From: CAIWHR01 sp963709525
GTDB taxonomy: Bacteria > Pseudomonadota > Gammaproteobacteria > Burkholderiales > Casimicrobiaceae
Direction: 5' to 3'
DNA: 64,000 nt
Assembly (NCBI GenBank): GCA_963709525.1
Contig: CAVPXB010000014.1
Span: forward strand, 220,319 to 284,318
In this document: piece after piece, positions 36,429 to 45,523 of the stretch
Position numbering within the stretch: position 1 is the first letter of the stretch
Layout of the letters: every line of letters begins with the position of its first letter
The notes under the pieces: model-generated
Database searches by the model: none
What the model saw: only the letters and a program-made list of their open reading frames with translations
Told to the model about the DNA's origin: nothing
Position numbers and translations under genes: made by a program

Positions 36429-36719
36429 TCAGGGCCTGTTGCCCGGCATGTAATCGAGGCTGTCGCGGATGCGCTCCGAGCCTTCGGCAGGCGCCTCGAA
36501 GTCCGTGTAGTAGATGGCGGTGGCCCTCAGGCCGTGCTCGTCGATCACCTGCGCCATCTCGCGCGCGCCCGGGATCCGCTGGGCCAGCGACCCGATGCCG
36601 AACATGAAGAACAGGATCAGGGCGATCCCGATGCTCAATCGCAGCCAGGGATTGAGCGCCGCCGGCGGAGCCGCAGCCCCGCCGGCGGCAGAAAGCACGC
36701 AGGTGTCCTTGGCAATCAT
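36429..36719 (-). CDS. Small membrane protein after the YeiH-type exporter
   Basis: A 96-residue protein starting MIAKDTCVLSAAGG, with one membrane helix (about residues 30-48, LSIGIALILFFMFGIGSLA) and a short soluble tail that contains HGLRATAIYYTDFEAPAEGS. It starts 4 bp after the exporter stop codon, so coupling is very likely. The family is not recognised. The tail after the helix looks like a compact domain rather than disordered. Confidence 0.65.
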   Translation of the reverse strand: MIAKDTCVLSAAGGAAAPPAALNPWLRLSIGIALILFFMFGIGSLAQRIPGAREMAQVIDEHGLRATAIYYTDFEAPAEGSERIRDSLDYMPGNRP

Positions 36720-36723
36720 GCGA

Positions 36724-38482
36724 CTAGATGGCCGCAGTGATCTCGGGGAAAACAACGTAGAACATGATGTAGGCGATCAGGAGCGTGAAGGCCAACTGGA
36801 AAGTCTGGCCAAATACGTACAGCGTGATCGGTTTTCCGCCCTTGAAGTATTGTCCGAATTCCCTGAAGTTGGTCTCGAGCCCGATGCACGCGAAGGCCAG
36901 CGCGAAGAACCACTCGCGGGCGATGCGGGTGAACCCCCTGAGCACTCCGTGGTCGATCATGACCGCGCTCATGTCCTTGCCCATGCTCTGGTCGATCACT
37001 GAAAATGCGATCGAGGCCAGGATGAAACCGACGACGAACTTCGGAAAGCGGTACCAGATTTCCCACCAGCTCACCCTGGCGCCGGGCTTGCAGTCCACCT
37101 TGGCGCACCAGTACACCGCGACACTGAAGGCCACGACGCCGATGAGCACGTTCTGGATCATCTTGATGGTCGCTGCGACATAGAGGGCCTTTTCACCGAA
37201 GAACGCGCCGGCCGCAGCCACGGCACCCGTGGAGTCGATGGTGCTGCCCATCCAGGCCCCTGCGAGAATCTCAGGCATGTTCACCAGTCTGGCAAACGCC
37301 GGCTGGCCCACCATGCAGATGGCCGTGAACACCATCGACAGCCCGATGGCGAGCGTCAGTTCTTCCTTCTTGGCCCTGCAGGCGGCCGCGGTGGCAATCG
37401 CCGCCGAGACGCCGCAGACCGACATGTCGGCAGAGATGGTGATGTTCAGCGTCTTGGAAGGCATCTTGATGAACCGCTGACCGACCCAGTAGGTCAGGAT
37501 CAGCGTGATGGGCGTGCAGACCCAGGCGAGGAAAATGCCCGGCTTGCCAATGGCGAGAATCTTGTTGAAGAGGATTTCAGCACCGAGCAGCACGAGTCCG
37601 GTCTTGATGAAGTATTCCGTGCACACGGCCGGCTTGACCCACCTGGGTGTGCCGACAGTGTTGCTGATGAGCAGGCCGAAGGCGATGGCCCACAACGGGA
37701 ACCCGAAACCCCAGTACTTCATCAGGGCCTGGGTTTCGGCCATGTAGGCAAGCACCGCGAGAAGGAACACGGCCGGGAAGCCCACCATGAATTTTCCGAC
37801 GGGTGCTCCCATGATGGCCTTGCCCATGCCGAAGAAGACCGCCAGCATGACGCACAGGCCGATGAGAAAGGGTATGCGGTTGTAGGGCTTGACGTTGACC
37901 TTGCCCTCGGCCTTGGACGCCCTGTCCTTGGCCTCCTGCCAGGTCTTGATGTCGCTGTCGGCCGCAAAGTTGAGATCGGCGTCCTTGAAGCCCGCAGCCG
38001 CGGCGGCCGCCTGGGCGGTTTTCGCTTTCGCCAGGGCGGAATCGGCAGCGACCTTCGCCTTGCCCGCGGCCTCCCTGAAAGGCGCGCCCATCGCCTTGGC
38101 GCTCTCCTCGGTTCTCACGAGGGCATCCAGCGGGATTGGTGTCCCAATCGCTCGGGGCGGCCAGGAATTTCTGAATCGTTTTCGAGAAATCCTGGTTGGT
38201 CGCCCGCACGCCGCGCTTGGCCGAAGAGGCGTTGTGCCACTCGATGGTCTTGAAGGGAGCCTTCGCGGCTTCCTCTTTCATGATGGTGTTGTACTTGGGA
38301 ATCTCGGTCGCCTTTTCGGGCGGGTTCGGCAGGTAAATCACAAGACCGATAATAAGCAACAGAAACCCCATCCAGACTGCCATCCAGTCTTCCTTCGTGT
38401 ACAGATCTCTGAGAGATGTCTTGCCGCTGTCGATCACGACATATTCCGGGAACGTCTGTACGGTTGCAGTGCCATTTGCCAT
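36724..38482 (-). CDS. YeiH/UPF0324-type putative sulfate exporter with N-terminal extension (one frame shift)
   Basis: The C-terminal 350 residues fit the YeiH (UPF0324, PSE) family of about ten-helix membrane proteins: YFIKTGLVLLGAEILFNKIL, SADMSVCGVSAAIATAAACR, GAWMGSTIDSTGAVAAAGAF. Members are thought to export sulfate or similar anions. Upstream lies an extension of roughly 200 residues with its own first helix (MAVWMGFLLLIIGLVIYLPN) and an alanine/lysine-rich segment (REAAGKAKVAADSALAKAKT). The extension and core are in different frames, joined near 38128, where removing one G restores the frame. AGGAG sits 6 bp before the ATG at 38482. Total about 585 residues, longer than usual YeiH (about 350). 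Confidence 0.75.
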
Positions 38483-39081
38483 GCCCATCTCCTGTCGCTG
38501 ATGCGTGTTGAAATGGAGCGCACCCGAACAGCCTTCAGACGCCGCGAGCGACACCATGCGTGGTCACTCGTTACATCCGTGCGTGTACTCCAATCGAAGA
38601 TGCACCATGTTCTTCTCTTGCCTTTGCCGCGTCTTTGCGTCTGATCAATCATCGAACGCAAACCTCGGCGAATGAAGCATCTCGTCAAGAGGTCGCAATG
38701 CATGGCAGCAGCTTCGACTGCGCAAGATCGAAAGCAGGTCCCGCGTCGCTTTGACGCAGACATCCGCAAGCCGCGAATCGCGGACGCCGTTCCTGCTGCG
38801 CAGCGGGCCGGGACTCAAGCCGACGCTGCATCGCCGACGATCCGCTGCGCGTGTGCGACGATCCGCCGCGGATCTTCGGCCGACGAATCTCTGCGCGCAG
38901 GGCGTGCAGATGTCCCAGGTGCGCAAGGGCATGCGGCGAACCGTCCGATCGCCGTCGCAGCAACGCCGGCGGCACGCGCGGAAAGGCGGGAACGGTGAGA
39001 CCGTGGCATGATCACGTCGATACGGTGACTCGCGAGTCGCGTCACGGGTTCGACAAACACTGTTGCGAGAACGAGCCGGCA
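38483..39081. other. Intergenic region, no gene recognised
   Basis: This 599-bp gap separates the divergent YeiH-type and chelatase genes. Several open frames cross it but none has a plausible family, start site or codon pattern. It presumably carries both promoters. I see no hairpin terminator, tRNA or repeat. Confidence 0.5.
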
Positions 39082-39477
39082 ATGAATCCCCAGCAGCAGC
39101 AGATTGGCATCCTCCTGTTCGCACACGGCGCGCGCGACTCGCGCTGGGCCGAACCGTTTCAGCGTGTCGCTGCGCGCCTTCAGGAACAAGCGCCGGAGCT
39201 CCCGCTCGAACTTGCGTTCCTGGAGTTCATGACGCCCGATCTGACCGAGGCGGCGCGACGCCTCGCTGCACGCGGTGCGACGTCGATCAGCGTGGTCCCG
39301 CTCTTCCTCGGACAGGGCGGCCATTTGCGATCCGGGTTGCCCGAACTCGTGGCGAGGGCCATGGCTCAGTTGCCCGGGATCCGGATCGAAGTCGGGGCCG
39401 CCGCCGGCGAGGATCCCGGCGTCGTGGCGGCCCTGGCGCAATACGCGCTGCAGTGTGCCGCAGCGACACGTCCCTGA
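39082..39477 (+). CDS. Sirohydrochlorin chelatase, CbiX/SirB type
   Basis: A 131-residue small chelatase starting MNPQQQQIGILLFAHGARDS. The metal-binding histidines are in LFAHGARD (near residue 15) and in LGQGGHLRSGLPEL (near 82). Length matches the short CbiX(S)/SirB forms, which insert Fe2+ into sirohydrochlorin to give siroheme, or Co2+ in cobalamin synthesis. Since DsrAB needs siroheme and SUMT and DsrN are encoded 13-15 kb away, iron insertion is the likelier role. Convergent with the Ldh-type dehydrogenase after 7 bp. The dehydrogenase converting precorrin-2 to sirohydrochlorin is not in this window. Confidence 0.85.
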   Translation: MNPQQQQIGILLFAHGARDSRWAEPFQRVAARLQEQAPELPLELAFLEFMTPDLTEAARRLAARGATSISVVPLFLGQGGHLRSGLPELVARAMAQLPGIRIEVGAAAGEDPGVVAALAQYALQCAAATRP

Positions 39478-39484
39478 ACGCCGC

Positions 39485-40486
39485 TCAGCCCGCGAGGTGC
39501 GCGAGGTTGGCCGCGAGTGAAGCCGGAATCTCGACGCCTGCGGTCTGCGCCTTTGCCGCCAACGCACGGCGGCGATAGCCGGGCAGGCGCACACCCGGAT
39601 CGTCGAGCATCGCCGCGACCAGCGTCTCGACGCGCGCCAGGTAACGATCGCGACCGGCGAGCGCGTCAGGATCGATGACGAGGAACGCCTGCCCGATGCG
39701 TGGCTGGTTGCCCTCGTCGACGAAGAACGAATCGGCCTCGAAGCCGATGGCCGCACCGGTGAGCGCCGTGACCATCAACTCGACGATCAGCGCGAGCATC
39801 GCGCCTTTGGCCCCGCCCACCGGCAGCATCGACCCGGCCAGACCCGCCTTCGGATCGGTGGTGGGATTGCCGTCGGCATCGAGCGCCCAGCCCAGGGGAA
39901 TCGGCTTCCCGTCCTTGGCGGCGACCATCAGCTTGCCGCGGGCAGCCTCGGACAGCGCAAGGTCGACCAGCAGCGGTGCGCCATCGGCGCGTGGAAACAC
40001 CGCCGCAATCGGATTCGTGCCGAACAGCGCGCGCCGCCCGCCCGCCGCCGGCATCGCGGACGGCGAATTGGAAAACGCGAGCCCGACCATGCCGGCGCCG
40101 CCCACCGCTTCGAGGTGATAGGCGGCCACGCCGAAATGGTGGCTGTTGGTGACCCCGGCAAAGGCGACGCCGAACTCGTGCGCCCGGCGCAGCGCCTCGT
40201 CGACCGCGAGCGCGCAGGCCGGAAACGCCAGGCCGCAGCGCGCATCGATCAGCACCGCGCCGCCGCGCGCGCGGATCACCGCCGGCACCGCCTCGCCATC
40301 GGCGCGGCCATTGCCAAGATGCGCCGCGTATTGCGTGATGCGCACGACTCCGTGCGACGCCAGCCCCTGCGCGTCGGCGTAGACCAGCGCGCGCGCAGTC
40401 GCTTCGGCCATCGCGGTTCGCGCGCCGGAGCGTTCCAGCGCCCGCACGGCGAGTCGATGCAGGTCGGGCAACGAAAAGTTGGGCAT
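39485..40486 (-). CDS. Ldh/YlbC-type malate/L-lactate/sulfolactate dehydrogenase family protein
   Basis: A 333-residue NAD(P)-dependent 2-oxoacid reductase of the unusual Ldh fold. It contains DAQGLASHGVVRITQY (His near residue 48), TNSHHFGVAAYHLE, GTNPIAAVFPR and GGAKGAMLALIVELM. Members act on malate, lactate, ureidoglycolate, 2,3-diketogulonate or sulfolactate. The ATG at 40486 with GAGG upstream is chosen over a TTG six bases earlier. It lies 92 bp downstream of the Bug receptor, in a sugar-acid catabolic set. Sulfolactate is tempting here because of the sulfur genes but is not supported by specific residues. Confidence 0.85.
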   Translation of the reverse strand: MPNFSLPDLHRLAVRALERSGARTAMAEATARALVYADAQGLASHGVVRITQYAAHLGNGRADGEAVPAVIRARGGAVLIDARCGLAFPACALAVDEALRRAHEFGVAFAGVTNSHHFGVAAYHLEAVGGAGMVGLAFSNSPSAMPAAGGRRALFGTNPIAAVFPRADGAPLLVDLALSEAARGKLMVAAKDGKPIPLGWALDADGNPTTDPKAGLAGSMLPVGGAKGAMLALIVELMVTALTGAAIGFEADSFFVDEGNQPRIGQAFLVIDPDALAGRDRYLARVETLVAAMLDDPGVRLPGYRRRALAAKAQTAGVEIPASLAANLAHLAG

Positions 40487-40578
40487 CGCCAATCCTCACT
40501 GCATGCGCGCGATCCGCGCTGCAACCGCGCGCAGGGCGCCGCGATCGGGCAGCTGCAGGCTGTCCCCAGGAACCCCCG

Positions 40579-41562
40579 TCACTCGGGCTGGATACCGGCC
40601 TCGCGCACCAGCTTGCCCCAGCGTGCGACCTCCGCGTCGAAGAACGCGCGCGCCTCGGCGGGGGTCATCGCCACCGGCTCGAAGCCCTGGTTGACGATGC
40701 GGTTCTTCATCTCCGGCTCGGCCAGCACCGCGTTGGCATCCGCGTTGATCTTCGCGATGATCGCGACGGGCGTCGCGGCGGGAACCATGATGCCGGTCCA
40801 GTTGGTAATGCCGAGTTGCGGATAGCCGACCTCGGCAACCGTCGGTACGTCGGGCAGGAGCGGGTGACGGTTCTTGCTCGTCACCGCCAGCGCGCGCAGC
40901 TTGCCGCCCTTGACGTGCGGCAGCGACTCGGGAAAGTTGGAGACGATGAGATCGATCTGTCCGCCGATGAGGTCGGTCAGCGATGGCGTGCCGCCCTTGT
41001 AGGGAATGTGCTGCAGCTTGATTCCTGCCTGTTGCGCAAGCAGCTCGAGTCCGAGGTGCGGCGGCGTGCCGTTGCCGCTCGATCCGGCGTTCAGGGTCCG
41101 CGCCTTGCCCGCCGCGACGAGGTCCGCCATCGAACGGATCGGCGATGCCGAATTGACGACGACCATCAGCGGCAACGAGCCCAGCACGGCGACGGGCGTC
41201 AGGTCCTTCTGCAGGCTGAAGGGCGCTGCCGGGAACAGCGTCGCGTTGACGGCATGCGTCAGCGTGACCGCCAGCAGCGTGTAACCGTCGCCCGGCGACT
41301 TGGCGACCATATCGGCGCCGATCTGCGCATTGCCGCCGGCCTTGTTCTCGACGATCACCGGCTGCTTCCAGCGCTCCGAGAGCTTCTGCCCGACGTTGCG
41401 CGCCATCACGTCGGTGAGCCCGCCCGGGGGGAAGGGCACGACGTACCTGACGAGCTTCGACGGATAGTCCTGCGACGCAGCCACCTGCGGCAGCCACGCG
41501 ATCGCGCCCGCAACCAGCAGCGGCAGCAACCGCCGCAGTGTTTCCCTCGTTTGGGTCAACAT
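40579..41562 (-). CDS. Bug-family (TctC-like) periplasmic solute receptor
   Basis: A 327-residue tripartite-tricarboxylate-transporter-type receptor. The ATG at 41562 is preceded by AAGGAGG and the protein opens with a signal peptide (LRRLLPLLVAGAIAWLPQVA, cleavage near VAAS-QD). The mature part begins with the hallmark YPSKLVRYVVPFPPGG. Bug proteins bind carboxylates and are numerous in Burkholderiales. No TctA/TctB partner is in the window. It sits between the dehydratase-like genes upstream and the Ldh-type gene downstream, in the same direction. Confidence 0.92.
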   Translation of the reverse strand: MLTQTRETLRRLLPLLVAGAIAWLPQVAASQDYPSKLVRYVVPFPPGGLTDVMARNVGQKLSERWKQPVIVENKAGGNAQIGADMVAKSPGDGYTLLAVTLTHAVNATLFPAAPFSLQKDLTPVAVLGSLPLMVVVNSASPIRSMADLVAAGKARTLNAGSSGNGTPPHLGLELLAQQAGIKLQHIPYKGGTPSLTDLIGGQIDLIVSNFPESLPHVKGGKLRALAVTSKNRHPLLPDVPTVAEVGYPQLGITNWTGIMVPAATPVAIIAKINADANAVLAEPEMKNRIVNQGFEPVAMTPAEARAFFDAEVARWGKLVREAGIQPE

Positions 41563-41670
41563 CGCTTCAACCTCCTTCACTTCGGTCCACGGGAAGGCGC
41601 GCGGAACTTGCGCGGCCCGATCGGCGAGGCCGAACCGGCGCGCGCGCCGCCGCGGCCGGTGTCACGGCGG

Positions 41671-42831
41671 CTACGCGCTTTCGTAGAGCCGGGTGAGGAC
41701 GAATTCGCGATGGCCCAGCGCCTCGGTCGAGGTGAAGCGGCCGTTGGCGGTGCGGAACATCATCTCCAGCAGCTTGTCGCCGGCTTCGTCCATGGTCATC
41801 TGCCGCTGCAGCAGCCCCGAGGTGTCGACGTCGATGTGCTCGCTCATCGTGCGCACCGTGCGCGGATTGGCCGAGATCTTGATCACCGGCAGAATCGGGT
41901 TGCCGATCACGTTGCCCTGCCCGGTCGGAAAGAAATGCACCACATAACCCGACGCCGCGCACAGCGTCACCATCTCCGCCGCCGCCGACGACGAGTCCAT
42001 GAACCACAGCCCCGGCCCGCCCGGCACCTCGCCCTTGTCGATCACCCCGTCGACGATGCACTTCTTGCCGATCTTCTGGATGTTGCCCAGCGCCTTTTCC
42101 TCGATCGTGGTCAGACCCCCCGCAATGTTGCCCTTGGTCGGCTGCGAGTCCGACAGGTCCGACGTCTTGTGCCGGTTGATCAGATCCTGGTAGCGGTCGA
42201 ACATGCGCATGAAGTCCGCCCGCACCTTGTCGTCGCGGCAGCGCGCCGCCACGATCTGCTCGCCACCGGTCAGCTCGGTGGTCTCGCCGAACACCAGCGT
42301 GCAGCCGGCCGCATAGAGCTTGTCGAAGGCGTCACCGACCGTCGGATTGGCGCCGCAGCCCGACGTGGTGTCGGACTCGCCGCACTTGGTCGACACCCAC
42401 AGCTCGGACAGCGGACATTCGACCCGGTGCTTCTCGCTCGCCGCCTGCAAAAACTCCTTGGCCGCCTTCGACGCGCGCATGATCGTGTCGTGGTCGCCGT
42501 GCAACTCGATGCCAAAGCCCACCACCGGCTTGCCGGTGGCGGCGATGCCGTCCACCACCTTCTTGGTCCACTGCTCCTCGATGCCGATCACCACCACCGC
42601 CGCCACGTTCGGATTCGATCCGGTGCCGATCAGGGTGCGAAAGTGCAGGTCAAGATCGGCACCGAACTGCAGCCGACCGTAGGGATGCGGAATCGCCATC
42701 GTCCCCTTGATGTTGTGCGCGACCGCCTCGCAGGCCGCGTTGGCCAGATCGTCAACGGGCAGGATGATGACGTGGTTGCGGACGCCGACGCGACCGTTTT
42801 CGCGGCGGTAACCCCAGAAGGTCTTCTGCAT
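41671..42831 (-). CDS. UxaA-type dehydratase large subunit (altronate/galactarate dehydratase family)
   Basis: A 386-residue protein of the UxaA catalytic family. It starts MQKTFWGYRRENGRVGVRNH, and carries VECPLSELWVSTKCGESDTTSGCGANPTVG (split here as two adjacent motifs, near residues 137 and 148), GGLTTIEEKALGNIQK, HFFPTGQGNVIGNPILPVIK. These enzymes dehydrate sugar acids with an iron- or manganese-dependent site. The SAF small subunit is encoded directly upstream (42914-43195), as separate genes rather than one UxaA chain. The upstream gap is 82 bp. Substrate is a sugar acid of unknown identity. Confidence 0.85.
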   Translation of the reverse strand: MQKTFWGYRRENGRVGVRNHVIILPVDDLANAACEAVAHNIKGTMAIPHPYGRLQFGADLDLHFRTLIGTGSNPNVAAVVVIGIEEQWTKKVVDGIAATGKPVVGFGIELHGDHDTIMRASKAAKEFLQAASEKHRVECPLSELWVSTKCGESDTTSGCGANPTVGDAFDKLYAAGCTLVFGETTELTGGEQIVAARCRDDKVRADFMRMFDRYQDLINRHKTSDLSDSQPTKGNIAGGLTTIEEKALGNIQKIGKKCIVDGVIDKGEVPGGPGLWFMDSSSAAAEMVTLCAASGYVVHFFPTGQGNVIGNPILPVIKISANPRTVRTMSEHIDVDTSGLLQRQMTMDEAGDKLLEMMFRTANGRFTSTEALGHREFVLTRLYESA

Positions 42832-42913
42832 GGCTGTTGGTCTTTCGTGGCAATTGTCGTGAAGGTCGCGCGGCGCAGCGCCGCGGACCGGAAGCCTGGG
42901 CAGCGCCTCGCGC

Positions 42914-43195
42914 CTACCAGCGCTTGGTCTTGATGTTGTGCACGTGCGCGTGCTGCCCGCGGGCAATCGGCGCGACCACCTTGCCGATGTCGATGCCGTA
43001 CTTGATCACCGTGTCCCCCGTCGCCATGTCCTTCAGCGCCACCTTGTGCCCCAGCGGGATGTCCTGCACGCAGGGCAGGTTCAAGGTCCGGTCCTCGTCG
43101 AGAATCAGACCGGTCAGCGTCATGCCGGCCTTCACCCCCTCGACCACCACTACCGCGACCGAATCGTTGGGATCGTGCAATACGCAATGAATCAT
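42914..43195 (-). CDS. SAF-domain protein, UxaA small-subunit type (complete copy)
   Basis: A 93-residue SAF-domain protein starting MIHCVLHDPNDSVAVVVVEG. It has the compact UxaA N-terminal features (DIPLGHKVALKDMATGD; KYGIDIGKVVAPIARGQHAH; VHNIKTKRW). It is the small part of the altronate/galactarate-type dehydratase, partner of the 41671-42831 product. AGGAGCC precedes the ATG. A second copy of this gene's start and promoter lies at the window's left edge. The GntR regulator is divergent, 215 bp away, with an operator-like site between. Confidence 0.88.
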   Translation of the reverse strand: MIHCVLHDPNDSVAVVVVEGVKAGMTLTGLILDEDRTLNLPCVQDIPLGHKVALKDMATGDTVIKYGIDIGKVVAPIARGQHAHVHNIKTKRW

Positions 43196-43357
43196 CTTCA
43201 GGCTCCTGGGAAGGCTCGGACTGGCGACCGCGGCACGCGTGGCGCGCGGGACCAACGCACCCGGGGCGCTGCGCCCCGCCGCACCGCCACGATTCTATTT
43301 CCCCGTCGCGGCCCAGTCAACTATATCATCCATATCATTTGCATGTGTCGCGCCGCC
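43003..43357. repeat. Right copy of a long direct repeat (matches 1-360)
   Basis: The segment covers the first 64 codons of the SAF gene, its leader and its operator. It matches 1-360, identical over the first 234 bases and slightly diverged upstream of the leader. Unlike the left copy it is followed by the GntR gene. Confidence 0.85.
43323..43338. promoter_or_regulatory. Candidate GntR operator, ATATCATNNATATCAY (copy 2)
   Basis: The same 16-bp double ATATCAT site as at 326-341, placed between the SAF gene (minus) and the GntR gene (plus), the usual place for an autoregulatory operator. GntR binding is inferred. Confidence 0.55.
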
Positions 43358-43410
43358 GGCGCTACACTGCCGACACGCGGCGCGGCCCAGCACCGCCCGG
43401 ACGCTTCACG

Positions 43411-44181
43411 ATGACCGACCCTCGTCTCGACTTCTCCCCCGATACCGCCCGCCCCGGCGTGCCGCCGACCGGCCCGCTGTACAAGGACGTCAAGCGCCAG
43501 CTGATGGAGGCGCTGACCCGCGGCGAGTGGAAGGCCGGCGAAGCGATTCCGTCCGAACGCCGCCTGTCCGCGCGCTACGGCATCAGCATCGGCACCGTGC
43601 GCAAGGCCATCGACGAACTCGTCGCCGAAAACATCCTCATCCGCCAGCAGGGCCGCGGCACCTACGTCGCCAGCCACACCCGCGACCGCCTGCTGTTCTA
43701 CTTCTTCCACCTCGTCCCCGAGAACGGCCCCAAGGAGTACCCGGAGGTCGAGCTGCTGTCCTTTGCCCGGGCCAAGGCCGATCCTGCGACCGCCCTGCGG
43801 CTCTCGATCGAGCCCGGCGATGCGGTGCTGCGCATTCGCAATGCGCTCTCGCTGGGCGGCGCGCCGGTGATGATCGACGACATCACGATCCCCGCCGCGC
43901 GCTTCCCGGGCCTCACCGAAAAGCGCTTTCGCGACCGGACCTCGACCATCTACAACCTCTACCAGGAAGCCTTCGGCATTTCCGTGGTGCGCACCAGCGA
44001 ACGCCTGCGCGCCGTCGTCGCCGACGCGGAGACCGCAGCACTCCTCGGCATCCCCCGCCAGGCACCGCTGCTGCAGATCCGCCGCCTGGCGCTGTCCTAC
44101 AACGACACCCCGGTGGAACTGCGCACCTCGCTGGTCAACACCCAACGCTACGAGTACTTCAGCGACATCGGCCGCAACTGA
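43411..44181 (+). CDS. GntR-family (HutC/UTRA) transcription regulator
   Basis: A 256-residue regulator. The N-terminal winged helix (LYKDVKRQLMEALTRGEWKA; IPSERRLSARYGISIGTVRK near residues 52-71) is followed by a UTRA ligand domain (residues about 95-245, with LRIRNALSLGGAPVMIDDI and ending VNTQRYEYFSDIGRN). It would bind a sugar or sugar-phosphate effector and control the flanking operons. The ATG at 43411 is chosen over one 72 bp upstream because the family begins here. Three matching operator-like sites (326, 8848, 43323) give a possible regulon of both sugar blocks. Confidence 0.9.
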   Translation: MTDPRLDFSPDTARPGVPPTGPLYKDVKRQLMEALTRGEWKAGEAIPSERRLSARYGISIGTVRKAIDELVAENILIRQQGRGTYVASHTRDRLLFYFFHLVPENGPKEYPEVELLSFARAKADPATALRLSIEPGDAVLRIRNALSLGGAPVMIDDITIPAARFPGLTEKRFRDRTSTIYNLYQEAFGISVVRTSERLRAVVADAETAALLGIPRQAPLLQIRRLALSYNDTPVELRTSLVNTQRYEYFSDIGRN

Positions 44182-44427
44182 CGCAGCGCGCGCGCCGCCG
44201 CCCCCTATCCGGCGACTCTGCAGGTCTGGGATTCTTTCCCGGCCGAGCGCCCGGACGGCGGCGTGCGGCCCGATGGAGTTCGCCTCGCCAATGCTAGACT
44301 GTCGGAAGAGGGGCCAGGCAATGAACACGTCTCTGCCCTTCCGGGCTCCGCGAGAAATCATGGACAGGATGTGCCGCATCACGGGATCGGGTTGCTGCGC
44401 GCCAACACGGGGGACGCAGGAGGATTC

Positions 44428-45507
44428 TTGGCCACGGTGAGCCTGCGCCAGGTGCGCAAGACCTATGACGCGCAGGAGATCGTCCATGGCGTCGATCTCG
44501 AGGTCGCCGACCAGGAATTCGTCGTCCTGGTCGGACCGTCGGGCTGCGGCAAGAGCACGCTGCTGCGGATGATCGCCGGACTGGAGGACATCTCCGGCGG
44601 CGAGATCGCGATCGACGATCGCACGGTCAACGAAATCGATCCCAAGGATCGCGACGTGGCGATGGTCTTCCAGGACTACGCGCTGTATCCGCACCTGACC
44701 GTTTTTCAGAACATCGCTTTTTCGCTGCAGTACCGCGGCGTCGGCAGGGCCGAGATCGCGCGCCGGGTGGCGGAGGTCGCCGCGATTCTCGACATCGAAC
44801 CGCTGCTCGAGAGGAAACCGCGGCAACTCTCCGGCGGGCAGCGGCAGCGGGTGGCGATGGGACGCGCGATCGTGCGCGAGCCCAAGGTGTTCCTGTTCGA
44901 CGAACCGCTGTCCAACCTGGATGCCAAGCTGCGGGTCCAGATGCGCACCGAAATCAAGAAACTGCGCGAGCGCGTCAAGACCACGGCGATCTACGTGACG
45001 CACGATCAGGTCGAGGCGATGACGCTGGCCGATCGCATCGTGCTGATGCACAACGGCCGGGTCGAGCAGATCGGCACGCCCGAGGACGTCTACGATGAAC
45101 CCGCGACCTTGTTCGTCGCCGGCTTTGTCGGAACCTCGGCGATGAATCTGGTTCAAGGCCGAATTGAAAACGATGCCCGGGGCAGCGCCGTCGTCCTCGG
45201 CAACGGCGCGCGCCTTGCCCTGCCCGCCTCGCGCTACGACGCCCACGCGGGCAAGGCGGTGACGATCGGCTTGCGCCCCGAGCATCTGCACTGGGCCGCG
45301 GATGACGACCCCAATGCGCTGGTCGGCGTCGCCCGCGTCGTCGAACCATTGGGATCCGACACCCTGGTCGTGTTCGGCGTGGCCGGATGCGAACTGCAGG
45401 CGCGTCTGCCCCCGCGCGTCGTCCGCCGCGCGGGCGATCCGGTGCGGGTCACCGTTGCGCCGGAGTCCATCCACGTGTTCGACCCGGTGACGGAGCGGCG
45501 GTTATGA
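44428..45507 (+). CDS. Sugar ABC transporter ATPase (MsmX/UgpC type), TTG start
   Basis: A 359-residue ATPase with Walker A GPSGCGKST, signature LSGGQRQRVAMGRAI, Walker B FLFDEPLSNLDA and a MalK-type C-terminal domain (IGLRPEHLHW). The most plausible start is TTG at 44428, since AGGAGG lies a few bases upstream and the protein then begins (M)ATVSLRQVRKTYD. No ATG is suitably placed. It energises the importer encoded at 46389-49521. The gap 44182-44427 after the GntR gene shows no recognisable site. Confidence 0.9.
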   Translation: MATVSLRQVRKTYDAQEIVHGVDLEVADQEFVVLVGPSGCGKSTLLRMIAGLEDISGGEIAIDDRTVNEIDPKDRDVAMVFQDYALYPHLTVFQNIAFSLQYRGVGRAEIARRVAEVAAILDIEPLLERKPRQLSGGQRQRVAMGRAIVREPKVFLFDEPLSNLDAKLRVQMRTEIKKLRERVKTTAIYVTHDQVEAMTLADRIVLMHNGRVEQIGTPEDVYDEPATLFVAGFVGTSAMNLVQGRIENDARGSAVVLGNGARLALPASRYDAHAGKAVTIGLRPEHLHWAADDDPNALVGVARVVEPLGSDTLVVFGVAGCELQARLPPRVVRRAGDPVRVTVAPESIHVFDPVTERRL

Positions 45508-45523
45508 GCGCGCAGGTCGTCCG

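Noticed and set aside
38483..39081. Several short open frames in the gap before the chelatase gene
   Set aside because: Low-complexity Arg/Ser/Ala translations, mutually overlapping on both strands, without ribosome-binding sites or recognisable families.
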